Position numbers and translations under genes: made by a program. The notes under the pieces were generated by a model. That model had not been told where the DNA came from and did no database searches. It saw only the letters and a list, made by a program, of their open reading frames with translations. From NCBI RefSeq assembly GCF_947258575.1, contig NZ_CAMYIV010000012.1:434001-498000 (forward strand): DNA of 64,000 nucleotides. The letters are read 5' to 3'. This DNA is from an uncultured Alcanivorax sp. (GTDB taxonomy: Bacteria > Pseudomonadota > Gammaproteobacteria > Pseudomonadales > Alcanivoracaceae). Positions 35,592-44,729 of this stretch are shown here, in pieces. How positions within the stretch are numbered: position 1 is the first letter of the stretch; each line of letters opens with the position of its first letter.

Positions 35592-36047
35592 TCAGTATTT
35601 GATACCCCACTTGCGATACAGGAACCCCATGATCCAGGCCGGGCCGATCATCAGGTACTGGATGTCCTCGAAGAAGGAGGGTTTCTTGCCTTCCACCTTG
35701 TGTCCCCAGAACTGGCCGATCCAGGCGACCACGAACAGTACCAGGGATACCCAGAAGACGCTGGCACCGCTAGCGGCTATCAGGGACAGGACGAACAGGC
35801 AGGCCAGACTGAAAATCAGCATGCCCAGGGCAATGGGGCGGGAAAGGCGAGCATAGTAGAGGGTAACGCCAACCAGGGTGAGAAAAGCCCAGAAGCCGGC
35901 AAAGAAGGGGGCCGGGATGGCCCACAGGAAACCCACGATGCTGAAGAAAATGACTGGTACACAGACAAAGTGGACTTTCTTGTTGGTGGGGTTCTGGTGG
36001 CTTTCGCCGTAGGCGTCCAGCCACTCATCCATGGTGCGCGTTGTCAT
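35592..36047 (-). CDS. Mpo1-like (DUF962) membrane protein
   Basis: A 151-residue protein with four hydrophobic helices. The family start is MDEWLDAYGESHQNPTNKKVHFVCVP, where two histidines (His17 and His26) are part of the metal site described for yeast Mpo1. The C-terminal half has WIGQFWGHKVEGKKPSFFEDIQYL with another conserved His. Mpo1 is an iron-dependent dioxygenase in alpha-oxidation of 2-hydroxy fatty acids. The bacterial role is inferred to be fatty-acid related. GAGG sits five bases before the ATG at 36047. Confidence 0.85.
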   Translation of the reverse strand: MTTRTMDEWLDAYGESHQNPTNKKVHFVCVPVIFFSIVGFLWAIPAPFFAGFWAFLTLVGVTLYYARLSRPIALGMLIFSLACLFVLSLIAASGASVFWVSLVLFVVAWIGQFWGHKVEGKKPSFFEDIQYLMIGPAWIMGFLYRKWGIKY

Positions 36048-36112
36048 GAGGTCCTCCCGGTTTGTCGTTATACAGCCAGTATAACGCCAACAGGTGGGCG
36101 GGATGCGAGGGG

Positions 36113-36270
36113 CAATTGATAGTGGATAGTTGAGAATCGATAACGGCGCGGATGGGCTGCTCCGTAGCCTGAAAGCAAAGAGGCCGCGCCCAGACATTGA
36201 GCGCGGCCTCCTGGGTTGGAGAATCTCAAAATCTGGCTCGCGCCAGTTATCAATTCTCCATTCTCAATTG
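36113..36270. repeat. Inverted CAATTGATA-type repeat element around a hairpin
   Basis: The left tract CAATTGATAGTGGATAGTTG (from 36113) and the right tract GTTATCAATTCTCCATTCTC (from 36246) are imperfect inverted copies. They flank the hairpin at 36180-36210. The hairpin is nearly identical to the one in the element at 18802-18959, although the flanking tracts differ, so the core and the tracts seem to vary independently. Confidence 0.75.
36180..36210 (-). terminator. GC-rich hairpin upstream of the Mpo1-like gene and 3' of ctaB
   Basis: GAGGCCGCGC (36180-36189) pairs with GCGCGGCCTC (36201-36210). It probably acts as terminator for the ctaA-ctaB operon, whose last stop is at 36277. No strong T run follows. 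Confidence 0.55.
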
Positions 36271-36276
36271 GTCTTT

Positions 36277-37188
<912 letters not shown>

Positions 37189-37190
37189 GG

Positions 37191-38261
37191 TCACGCTCCT
37201 TGCGCTTTGGACGATGTGGACGGAGACGGTTGGCTCTGGCCGCATTTCACATTAATTGCGCGGATGAAGAGTACCAGACTGGCGAGCAGCAGTACGGCCA
37301 CAAAATTGTGGGCTACAGCCACATCCAGAGGCACGGCAAACATCACATTACTCAGCCCCAGGGCGATTTGCACCACCAGCAGGGCGAAGATCCCCAGTGC
37401 GAAATTGCGGAAGAATACACTGCGTGCGCGGATCAGAATCTTGGCTACCAGTGCCAGCACCAGCAAGGTCACCAGCAAAGCGCCAAAGCGATGCATCACG
37501 TGGATGGTGGTGCGGGCATCGTTATCCAGCACGCCGAACTCGTAGTCCGGCTTGTCATGTTCGTGGCCCCAGAAAATAAAGGCCTCGTCGAAATCCAGGC
37601 GATCCTGCCATCCTTCTTCGCACACCGGCAGGTCGGTACAGGCCACCGCCGCGTAGTTGCTGGCGGTCCAGCCGCCCAGGGCGATCTGCAGGATCACCGC
37701 GACCAGGGTGATGGAGGCAATCGGCTTGAGCATGCGCACGTCGCAATCATTGAGAAAGCGGGGCCAGCGGTAGAGGCGGGCAGTGAGTAACACCAGCAGG
37801 GTAAAGGTGGTGAAGCCGCCCAGCAGATGCAGCATGACGATGGTGGGCTGCAGACCCATGGTCACCGTCCATTTGCCGAGAATGCCCTGGAAGATCACCA
37901 GCACTACCAGAAACAGGGGTAACTTGAGCGGCTGCTTTTCCTGCTTGCGGTTAATGAAGGAGAGAGCCGCGATGATCAGTATCACCAGGCCCAGGGTAGA
38001 GGCGAAATAGCGGTGCACCATTTCCGGCACGGTCTTGTGGGCTTCGCGCAGGCTGCCGGGCAGGGTTTCGTTGGTGGTATTCACATGGTCGATGGCCTTG
38101 CGGACATCCAGGTGACCATAGCAGCCGGGCCAGTCCGGACAGCCCAGACCGGCATCGGAAAGGCGGGTCCAGGCGCCGAGGATAATCACTACGGCAACCA
38201 TGAAAACGGCCAGCAATGACAGCCGGCGCAGCCAGATTTGTGAAGGAGTAAGCGCTTGCAT
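37191..38261 (-). CDS. ctaA: Haem A synthase (COX15/CtaA)
   Basis: A 356-residue membrane protein with eight helices. The family opening is GAWTRLSDAGLGCPDWPGCYG (about 29-49). Haem-ligand histidines are in EMVHRYFAS, in MLHLLGGFTT, in HVMHRFGALL and in VAHNFVAVL. The cysteine pair in DLPVCEEGW and ACTDLPVC matches the disulfide region of CtaA. It oxidises the haem O methyl group to haem A. It is followed by ctaB two bases downstream. Confidence 0.96.
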   Translation of the reverse strand: MQALTPSQIWLRRLSLLAVFMVAVVIILGAWTRLSDAGLGCPDWPGCYGHLDVRKAIDHVNTTNETLPGSLREAHKTVPEMVHRYFASTLGLVILIIAALSFINRKQEKQPLKLPLFLVVLVIFQGILGKWTVTMGLQPTIVMLHLLGGFTTFTLLVLLTARLYRWPRFLNDCDVRMLKPIASITLVAVILQIALGGWTASNYAAVACTDLPVCEEGWQDRLDFDEAFIFWGHEHDKPDYEFGVLDNDARTTIHVMHRFGALLVTLLVLALVAKILIRARSVFFRNFALGIFALLVVQIALGLSNVMFAVPLDVAVAHNFVAVLLLASLVLFIRAINVKCGQSQPSPSTSSKAQGA

Positions 38262-38274
38262 AGATAGCGTTCCG

Positions 38275-38889
38275 TTAACCGATCAGAGACCCTTTCAGGG
38301 TGCGTTTGAGATCGACGCGGATGTTTTCCGCCTCTTCCAGGGTGGCATCCATGTTCTCGTGCGTGGGGTAACGCATGAAGATCTGGCCGTCCGGGCTGAC
38401 CAGGAAAATATCGCCAATCGGTTCACCGGCGGTGGTTTCATACACCGGCGCCAGGGCGTTATTCACGGTTTGTGGTTCGGCATAGATCGATACCATGCCT
38501 TTCACGTTGTTGTTGAGGAATTCGTTGAGGGAGTCCCCTGCCGGAGCGGTATGCAGGATGACCCGTCGCACCCGGTCTACGTCTGCGCCGAGCGTCTGGC
38601 GCACCTGGCGCATCTGGTAATACAGGCCGTTCTTGCAGCGGGTGTCGCACTCGCTGCCAGCCACATAAAGGATAGTCCAAAGGCCGGTCATGTCGTCGCC
38701 GGTGTAGGCGTCGCCATCGTCATTGGCCGCTTTCAGGGTGGCCATGTCGATATGGGGAATCAGTAGCTGCCCCTTGTTTTCCCGCGGCAGTTCCCACGGA
38801 TCGATCAGAAAGCGGCCCGCCAGAAAGAACAGGACAAAAGGAGCAACGATCGCCGACAGGGTGGCAATGTTCTTGGTGCGTGGAGACAT
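38275..38889 (-). CDS. Membrane-anchored thioredoxin-fold protein with CxxxC, oxidase-cluster associated
   Basis: A 204-residue protein: one N-terminal helix (about 10-27), then a thioredoxin-like domain with ILYVAGSECDTRCKNGLYY near 80-98. Its CDTRC has the CxxxC spacing of SCO copper chaperones, and DIFLVSPDGQIFMRYP resembles the SCO/thioredoxin beta sheet. It lacks an obvious histidine equivalent to that of SCO. It sits between SURF1 and ctaA with overlapping or near-touching ends, as an assembly factor would. A redox or copper role for the oxidase is inferred. Confidence 0.75.
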   Translation of the reverse strand: MSPRTKNIATLSAIVAPFVLFFLAGRFLIDPWELPRENKGQLLIPHIDMATLKAANDDGDAYTGDDMTGLWTILYVAGSECDTRCKNGLYYQMRQVRQTLGADVDRVRRVILHTAPAGDSLNEFLNNNVKGMVSIYAEPQTVNNALAPVYETTAGEPIGDIFLVSPDGQIFMRYPTHENMDATLEEAENIRVDLKRTLKGSLIG

Positions 38890-39644
38890 TAGGCGTGTTC
38901 CTCTCGCGTCTTTCGCCGGTTGCGCACGGCGGCGGCAACATATATCAGCAGGGCTGCCATTGCCAGCGCAAACCACTGCAGCGCATAAGCCTTGTGCTTG
39001 TCCGGGCCCATGGGGGCGATGTCCTGCCAGGGGCGTGGCAAGGGAGGGTGACCGCCCAGAGCCAGATCCGGGCGCACCCGGATTTCGAAGGGCGCCAATT
39101 CTACCCCAAGTTTTTCGCCAATGGCGTCAAAATCCACTTTCTGTACCCGTAAAGGCCACTGATTGTCTGGCAATGGAGCGTTCTGGAGCACAAATGTCTC
39201 CCGGGAAGGGCGATATACCGTCCCTGCCACGGTTATCCGGCCGTTGATGGCGGGGATCTCGGGTAATTGTTCCCGCCGGGCTCCGCGAGGCAGCCAGCCC
39301 CGATTGATCAGTACCCAGTGGTTGTCCCGGGTCTGCAAGGGCGTTAACAGGTGATAGCCGGCTATGCCGTTGCGGATGCGGTTGTCCAGCAGCACGTTAT
39401 GGGTGTTGTCCAGCTTGCCGGAGACGGCGGCTTGCCGGTGCAGGGGCGCCGGGTCGGCCAGCAAGGCAGACAAATCTGCCGCAGGCTGACGGGCTTTCTC
39501 TTCCTGAGCGGCCAGCCACAGCCGCTTTTCCTCTGCCCGCTCCAGTTGCCACCAGCTCAGCCGCAGGCAAAGGGCGACAACCGCAAGGGTGGCCAGAAAG
39601 GCGATCCAGGATAGAACCGGGTTGCGGCTCATGGTGTTTGACAT
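38889..39644 (-). CDS. SURF1-family cytochrome oxidase assembly protein
   Basis: A 251-residue protein with an N-terminal and a C-terminal membrane helix (about 10-28 and 218-236) enclosing a periplasmic domain. Family words are RLSWWQLERAEEK, VLINRGWLPRG and HKAYALQWFALA. SURF1 assists haem A insertion into subunit I. Its stop overlaps the next start by one base (TAATG). ATG at 39644 is chosen; ATG at 39632 is an alternative. Confidence 0.9.
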   Translation of the reverse strand: MSNTMSRNPVLSWIAFLATLAVVALCLRLSWWQLERAEEKRLWLAAQEEKARQPAADLSALLADPAPLHRQAAVSGKLDNTHNVLLDNRIRNGIAGYHLLTPLQTRDNHWVLINRGWLPRGARREQLPEIPAINGRITVAGTVYRPSRETFVLQNAPLPDNQWPLRVQKVDFDAIGEKLGVELAPFEIRVRPDLALGGHPPLPRPWQDIAPMGPDKHKAYALQWFALAMAALLIYVAAAVRNRRKTREEHA

Positions 39645-39805
39645 GATCTTTGCTCTCGCGGCTGCAGCATCCGTTCTGAACGGGGTGCAGCGCAATAGTG
39701 CGTGCACTGGCAGGTGCGGCCATTACAATGGCGGCACATTGTACATAGTAAAACCCGATTTGCCGCCAAGTGAGGGTGAAGGGGCCATCGAGACGGAGTG
39801 ATTTT

Positions 39806-40063
39806 ATGTGGTGGGTGAAACTGATTGTCATCGTGCTGTTGATTGCGGCAGTGGTTTCGCTGGGGCGGGCCCTGTTCTCCCTGGTCAAGGACGACGGCAA
39901 GTCCGGCAAGACCATGCGTGCCCTGGCCTGGCGGGTAGGCTTTTCGGCGGTGATCTTCCTGTTCATTCTGCTGAGCATGGTGATGGGCTGGATTCAGCCC
40001 CATGATGTGAACCCCACCAAGCGTTATGGCCAGCCCATCGAGCAGACTGACCAAGCGCAATAG
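39806..40063 (+). CDS. DUF2909-type twin-helix membrane protein
   Basis: An 85-residue protein with two helices (about 3-24 and 43-62), MWWVKLIVIVLLIAAVVSL at the start, and LAWRVGFSAVIFL. The family is a regular companion of cox clusters in gammaproteobacteria. It is divergent from SURF1. GGAG lies seven bases before the ATG at 39806. Confidence 0.8.
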   Translation: MWWVKLIVIVLLIAAVVSLGRALFSLVKDDGKSGKTMRALAWRVGFSAVIFLFILLSMVMGWIQPHDVNPTKRYGQPIEQTDQAQ

Positions 40064-40254
40064 CCGCTTCTATTAATAGAAGGCGGTTGTAAAAGTCAGG
40101 TAAAAGCGCGTTACCACCTCGAACTTATCCCCTCGGCAGGCCTCTGACCTGCTGAGCCCGCCGGGTGCGGGCAAATGTGGTGAAGGGTCAGTTAAGGATG
40201 ACCAGGGAGCAGGATGCGCTTCACCCCACCCCCTAATTGTCTGGAGGCTGCGTT

Positions 40255-40371
40255 ATGGAATGGATGACCCGAGTCATGGTGGTTCTGTTCGTGCGGCTGC
40301 TGGCCCGCGCCGAGCAGGTGGCGCTGAATACCGGCGAGCCGTTGCGGGATTCGTTCAAATCCCGGGTTTGA
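40255..40371 (+). CDS. Possible 38-residue small protein
   Basis: A short frame with a good ribosome site (CTGGAGG, eight bases before ATG at 40255) encodes MEWMTRVMVVLFVRLLARAE and 18 more residues, ending KSRV. The first half is an amphipathic or membrane-seeking helix. It lies in a 470-bp gap upstream of the oxidase region. Conservation would be needed to accept it; stretch 40064-40254 shows only a short GGTGAAG/CTTCACC inverted pair. Confidence 0.4.
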   Translation: MEWMTRVMVVLFVRLLARAEQVALNTGEPLRDSFKSRV

Positions 40372-40477
40372 GGCCGATAGTGATTTTTTTATCCGCTGAC
40401 GGAACCTTTATCGTTCTCGCCGGACAAATCATGTAAGCAAGACACGTTTTCTCCTCTTGTAACATCAGGCAACCCTC

Positions 40478-40511
40478 GGGGCGTTCAGCGAGACTGGCGC
40501 CCTTCTTTTTT
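40478..40511 (+). terminator. Likely terminator before the convergent DUF1820 gene
   Basis: GGGGCG and CGCCC can pair around the loop TTCAGCGAGACTGG, followed by TTCTTTTTT. It could end the DUF2909 or small-ORF transcript. Confidence 0.5.
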
Positions 40512-40536
40512 GCCTGTTGCCCATAGAGGAGGGGTC

Positions 40537-40866
40537 TTACTTCTTCGGTGCCGGCCCGGGGGGCATGGGGAAGGCCGTGATGTTGCCGCCACTGGATTCG
40601 ATGATCTTGCCTACACCTTCCTTTTCTACCTCATCGATACGGATGACCGCGTGCAGGGGAATAAAGGAACGCATCACGTCGTTGAATTCCCGCTTCAGCT
40701 TTTCCTCTCCCGGGTCCACCACCAGGCTGGCCCTTTCCCCGAAGAGAAACTCCTCAACCTCGACAAACCCGTACAGGTCGCTTTGGTATATCTGCGAGGC
40801 ATAGATCTCGTACACATGACCCTGATTCTGGAATATCACCCGGTAGATTTGACGTCGTTTTGACAT
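40537..40866 (-). CDS. DUF1820-family protein
   Basis: A 109-residue soluble protein with the family start MSKRRQIYRVIFQNQGHVYE and the conserved LYGFVEVEEFLFGE and EEKLKREFNDV. It ends in a proline-rich tail (FPMPPGPAPKK). The fold resembles small cytosolic adaptors; the function is unknown. ATG at 40866 is the family start, the upstream extension being without motifs. It is divergent from the oxidase operon. Confidence 0.85.
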   Translation of the reverse strand: MSKRRQIYRVIFQNQGHVYEIYASQIYQSDLYGFVEVEEFLFGERASLVVDPGEEKLKREFNDVMRSFIPLHAVIRIDEVEKEGVGKIIESSGGNITAFPMPPGPAPKK

Positions 40867-41266
40867 GGATGTGGTACAAGCTGTGTGTGGTAAAGGGGAG
40901 CGGAGTCTAGCACGATGAGGAGGGCTCGTATCTGCCTGAAAGGCTTGATAAACCCTACCTTTCGGCTGGACTTTGGCCAAGCGAATGACTAGAGTTGGCG
41001 CCCATATATGCAGTGGGGCAATTTGCCGCACCTGTGGCGATCTGGTGAAATCGACCGTGCTGATTTCTAGCTATTTGATTTTATTGGGTTTTGCCGTCCG
41101 CACGATCCCTGTTAGTGGCCGCCCCCTTGGTCACTGAGGTCTGCGTGACAAGGCGTTGGCTGCGGCTCCACGGCATCATCCTGAAACTTCGCTTTCCAGG
41201 TGCCGGTGACGGCAAAGAACAAGCGTGCCCTACGAGGCCATGCTGGGGAAAACAGGGAGCAAACGC
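40867..41266. other. Gene-free upstream region of the cytochrome oxidase operon
   Basis: Four hundred bases between the divergent DUF1820 and ctaC starts. The promoter of the oxidase operon should lie here, probably with a long untranslated leader. No convincing promoter boxes, hairpins or repeats were identified beyond an AT-rich patch near 41062-41092. Confidence 0.4.
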
Positions 41267-42475
41267 ATGCAGTCAACTCTGTTCCACCGCGCGGCGGTTG
41301 GTCTGACGTCACTGATGATCAGTGGTATGACCTTCGCCAGCGACTGGACCGAACGTTCCGAACTCGACCTGCGACCAGGGGTGACCCAGGTCAGTCAGGA
41401 TATTCAAGATCTTCACACCACCGTTCTCTGGATTGTGACCGTCATTGGTCTGCTGGTGTTTGGCCTGATCGTGTACTCCATGATCCGCCACCGCCGCGCC
41501 AAGAACCCCAATCCGTCCTCCTTCCATGAAAACGTATTCCTGGAAGTGCTCTGGACCGTGATCCCCTTCGTGATTCTGATTGCCATGGCGGTGCCTGCTA
41601 CCCGCGTTCTGGTGCAGATTGACGACAGCGCCGAGTCCGAGCTGACGGTGAAGGTAACCGGCTACCGCTGGAAGTGGAGCTACGAGTACCTGACCTACGA
41701 AGACGATAACGATATTGGTGTGTCGTTCTTCTCCAACCTGGCCACGCCGCCGGAGCAGTACAACAACCCGGTTCTGGCCGGCGGTTTGTTCCCCTATGGC
41801 ACCGCGAAAGAGCTGGTTGGTAAGGAAGCTCCCGAGAAAGATCACAACTACCAGCTGGAAGTGGATAACAAACTGATCATCCCGTCAGGCCAGAAAGTTC
41901 GCTTCCTGGTGACCTCTGACGACGTGATCCACTCTTTCTGGATCCCTGATTTCGGCGGCAAGAAAGACGCTATCCCCGGTTTCGTCAATGAAATGTGGGC
42001 GCTGGTGCCGGAAGGTAAAGAAGGCACTTACTACGGTCAGTGTGCGGAATTGTGTGGCAAGAACCACGCCTTCATGCCCATTGCTGTAGAGGTAGTCACT
42101 CAAGACGAGTTCAAGACCTGGGTTGCTGAAGAGAAAGAGAAAGCCGCTTCCGGGCCGGATCTGACACCCTTCACCGGTCTTGATCAGGCCATGGAAGAAG
42201 GTAAGCAGACTTACGCCAGCGCCTGTGCCCTGTGCCACGGTGCCAATGGTGAAGGCGGTATCGGTCTGCCGTTTGCGGGCACTGACTTCGCGACCAAGCC
42301 GGAATACCTGAACGAACACATCGATGTGCTGGTCAATGGCCGTGCTGCCATGCCCGCATTCAAGGCTCAGTTGACCCCGCGCCAGATTGCGGCAGTGGTC
42401 ACCTACGAGCGTAACGCTTTCGGCAACGATACCGGCGATCTGATCCAGCCCGCCGACGTTAACGACCACGAATAA
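41267..42475 (+). CDS. ctaC: Cytochrome c oxidase subunit II with fused cytochrome c domain (caa3 type)
   Basis: A 402-residue precursor: signal peptide (about 1-24), two membrane helices (about 48-70 and 90-110), and a cupredoxin CuA domain. The CuA ligands are in DVIHSFWIP and in the CAELCGKNHAFMP cluster (about 260-272). A C-terminal cytochrome c domain carries CALCHGANGEGG (about 323-334). The haem-binding CxxCH makes it a caa3-type subunit that can accept electrons directly through the c domain. GGGAG precedes the ATG. First gene of the operon. Confidence 0.96.
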   Translation: MQSTLFHRAAVGLTSLMISGMTFASDWTERSELDLRPGVTQVSQDIQDLHTTVLWIVTVIGLLVFGLIVYSMIRHRRAKNPNPSSFHENVFLEVLWTVIPFVILIAMAVPATRVLVQIDDSAESELTVKVTGYRWKWSYEYLTYEDDNDIGVSFFSNLATPPEQYNNPVLAGGLFPYGTAKELVGKEAPEKDHNYQLEVDNKLIIPSGQKVRFLVTSDDVIHSFWIPDFGGKKDAIPGFVNEMWALVPEGKEGTYYGQCAELCGKNHAFMPIAVEVVTQDEFKTWVAEEKEKAASGPDLTPFTGLDQAMEEGKQTYASACALCHGANGEGGIGLPFAGTDFATKPEYLNEHIDVLVNGRAAMPAFKAQLTPRQIAAVVTYERNAFGNDTGDLIQPADVNDHE

Positions 42476-42489
42476 GGGAGGGGATAGCA

Positions 42490-44097
42490 ATGTCTACTGC
42501 AGCTGCAACCCATGATGATCACCACGATCATCACCACGCCCCGACCGGCCTGAAACGTTGGCTGTTCAGCACTAACCACAAAGATATCGGTACTCTGTAC
42601 CTGTGGTTCAGCTTTGCCATGTTCCTCGCTGGCGGCTTCATGGCCATGGTAATCCGTGCCGAGCTGCTCGAGCCCGGCATGCAGTTTGTCGATCCGGAAT
42701 TCTTCAACCAGATGACCACCGTGCATGGTCTGATCATGGTGTTTGGTGCGGTAATGCCCGCCACGGTTGGCCTGGCCAACTGGATGATTCCATTGATGAT
42801 CGGCGCGCCGGATATGGCGCTGCCGCGGATGAACAACTGGTCCTTCTGGATTCTGCCGTTCGCCTTCACGATTCTTATTGGCTCTGTGCTGATGAGTGCC
42901 TTTGGTGACGGTAACCCCAGTGCGCCGAACTTCGGCTGGACCTTCTACGCACCGCTGTCCACCAAATATGGCCCGGATTCCACGGACCTGTTTATCCTGT
43001 CCGTTCACATGATGGGTATTTCTTCCATCATGGGCGCCATCAACGTGGTCGTTACCGTCTTCAACATGCGTGCCCCGGGCATGACTCTGATGAAGATGCC
43101 GCTGTTCGTCTGGACCTGGCTGATCACCGCCTTCCTGCTGATCGCGGTAATCCCGGTACTGGCCGGTGCAGTGACCATGATGCTGACTGACCGTCACTTC
43201 GGCACCAGCTTCTTCGATGCCGCCGGCGGCGGTGACCCGGTACTGTTCCAGCACGTGTTCTGGTTCTTCGGGCACCCCGAGGTGTACATCATGATCCTGC
43301 CGAGCTTCGGTATCGTGTCAGCGATCATTCCGGCCTTTGCCCGCAAGCCGCTGTTTGGTTACGCCTCCATGGTGTACGCCACCGCGTCCATTGCGCTGCT
43401 GTCCTTCGTGGTATGGGCTCACCACATGTTCACCGTAGGCATGCCGCTGGCCGGTACCCTGTTCTTCATGTACATGACCATGCTGATCTCCGTACCCACG
43501 GGTGTGAAGGTGTTCAACTGGGTGGCTACCATGTGGCGCGGCTCCATGAGCTTTGAGCTGCCAATGAAGTGGGCGATTGCCTTTGTGGTGCTGTTTACCT
43601 GTGGTGGTCTGTCCGGCCTGATGCTGGCGATTACCCCGGTGGACTTCCAGTACCACGACACCTACTTCGTAGTGGCTCACTTCCACTATGTACTGGTGAC
43701 CGGCGCCATCTTCTCCATCTTCGCTGCTGCCTACTACTGGCTGCCGAAGTGGTCCGGCGTGATGCCCAACAAGACCCTGGGTGAACTGCACTTCTGGAAC
43801 TCCCTGATTTCCGCCAACCTGCTGTTCTTCCCCATGCACTTCGTGGGTCTGGCCGGCATGCCGCGTCGTTACGCTGATTACGCGCTGCAGTTTGCGGACT
43901 ACAACTTCTGGATTTCCATTGGTGGCTTCTGGTTCGGTCTGTCCCAGCTGCTGTTCCTGGCGGTCGCCGTGCTGTGCGCTATGAAGAAAGGCGAAAAAGC
44001 AGCGGCCAAGCCGTGGGATGGGGCCGAAGGTCTGGAATGGGAAGTGCCGTCTCCGGCGCCGTTCCACACCTACGACACCCCGCCGGTGGTCAAATAA
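42490..44097 (+). CDS. ctaD: Cytochrome c oxidase subunit I
   Basis: A 535-residue haem-copper oxidase subunit I with twelve helices. The low-spin haem ligand is in TTVHGLIMVFG. FFGHPEVYIMILP holds the CuB His and the cross-linked Tyr of A-type oxidases, and VWAHHMFTVGM the other two CuB histidines. HDTYFVVAHFHYVL carries the haem a3 and haem a histidines. The N-terminus is His-rich (HDDHHDHHHA), possibly binding metal. GGGAGGGGA precedes the ATG. Confidence 0.98.
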   Translation: MSTAAATHDDHHDHHHAPTGLKRWLFSTNHKDIGTLYLWFSFAMFLAGGFMAMVIRAELLEPGMQFVDPEFFNQMTTVHGLIMVFGAVMPATVGLANWMIPLMIGAPDMALPRMNNWSFWILPFAFTILIGSVLMSAFGDGNPSAPNFGWTFYAPLSTKYGPDSTDLFILSVHMMGISSIMGAINVVVTVFNMRAPGMTLMKMPLFVWTWLITAFLLIAVIPVLAGAVTMMLTDRHFGTSFFDAAGGGDPVLFQHVFWFFGHPEVYIMILPSFGIVSAIIPAFARKPLFGYASMVYATASIALLSFVVWAHHMFTVGMPLAGTLFFMYMTMLISVPTGVKVFNWVATMWRGSMSFELPMKWAIAFVVLFTCGGLSGLMLAITPVDFQYHDTYFVVAHFHYVLVTGAIFSIFAAAYYWLPKWSGVMPNKTLGELHFWNSLISANLLFFPMHFVGLAGMPRRYADYALQFADYNFWISIGGFWFGLSQLLFLAVAVLCAMKKGEKAAAKPWDGAEGLEWEVPSPAPFHTYDTPPVVK

Positions 44098-44124
44098 GTC
44101 CGGTAACGGGCAGGAGCGGGCACC

Positions 44125-44700
44125 ATGAGTGAAAAACAGCTCAGCGTGGAAGAACGCAACAAGCGTACGCTGAAAAAGCTGTTGATCTGGGCGGTAGCCA
44201 TGTTTGGCTTCGCCTTCCTCATGGTGCCGTTCTATAACGTTATCTGTGACATCACCGGCCTGAACGGCAAGACATCCAGTACGGCCGCCACCGACGTTCC
44301 CGAACAGGTGGTGGCGGATCGTACCGTGACGGTGGAATTCATTACCCAGAAAGGCGACGGCATCAGCGGTGAATTCACCTCTGAGACCAAGCGGGTCAAG
44401 GTGCACCCGGGGGAAATTACCCTGGTACATTTCTATGCCAGCAACCCGACCTCAAAGGACATGATTACCCAGAGCATTCCTTCCGTAACACCGGGGGAAG
44501 CTGCGCGCTACCTGCACAAGACCCAGTGTTTCTGCTTCGACCAGCAGACCCTGGCCGCAGGGGAGCGTAAGGACATGCCGATGATTTTCTATCTGGACCC
44601 GGAAATTCCACGTCATATAAACCAATTCACTCTGTCCTATACGATCTTCGATGTGACAGAGCGGGTCGCCGGTAAAAATAACAGCGTGGCTGTGAACTGA
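44125..44700 (+). CDS. ctaG: Cytochrome oxidase copper assembly protein Cox11/CtaG
   Basis: A 191-residue protein with one membrane helix (about 14-34) and a periplasmic immunoglobulin-like domain. The copper motif is KTQCFCFDQQTL (CFCF, about 132-143), together with MVPFYNVICDITG near the helix end. It delivers copper to the CuB site of subunit I. It sits between subunits I and III, its normal place in this cluster. Confidence 0.96.
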   Translation: MSEKQLSVEERNKRTLKKLLIWAVAMFGFAFLMVPFYNVICDITGLNGKTSSTAATDVPEQVVADRTVTVEFITQKGDGISGEFTSETKRVKVHPGEITLVHFYASNPTSKDMITQSIPSVTPGEAARYLHKTQCFCFDQQTLAAGERKDMPMIFYLDPEIPRHINQFTLSYTIFDVTERVAGKNNSVAVN

Positions 44701-44729
44701 TAACAGCCGGTTGTAGAGGAGATTTTCGA

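Noticed and set aside
40064-40254. Possible riboswitch or structured RNA in the gap after the DUF2909 gene
   Set aside because: Only a short GGTGAAG/CTTCACC pair is seen; no conserved aptamer words could be recognised.
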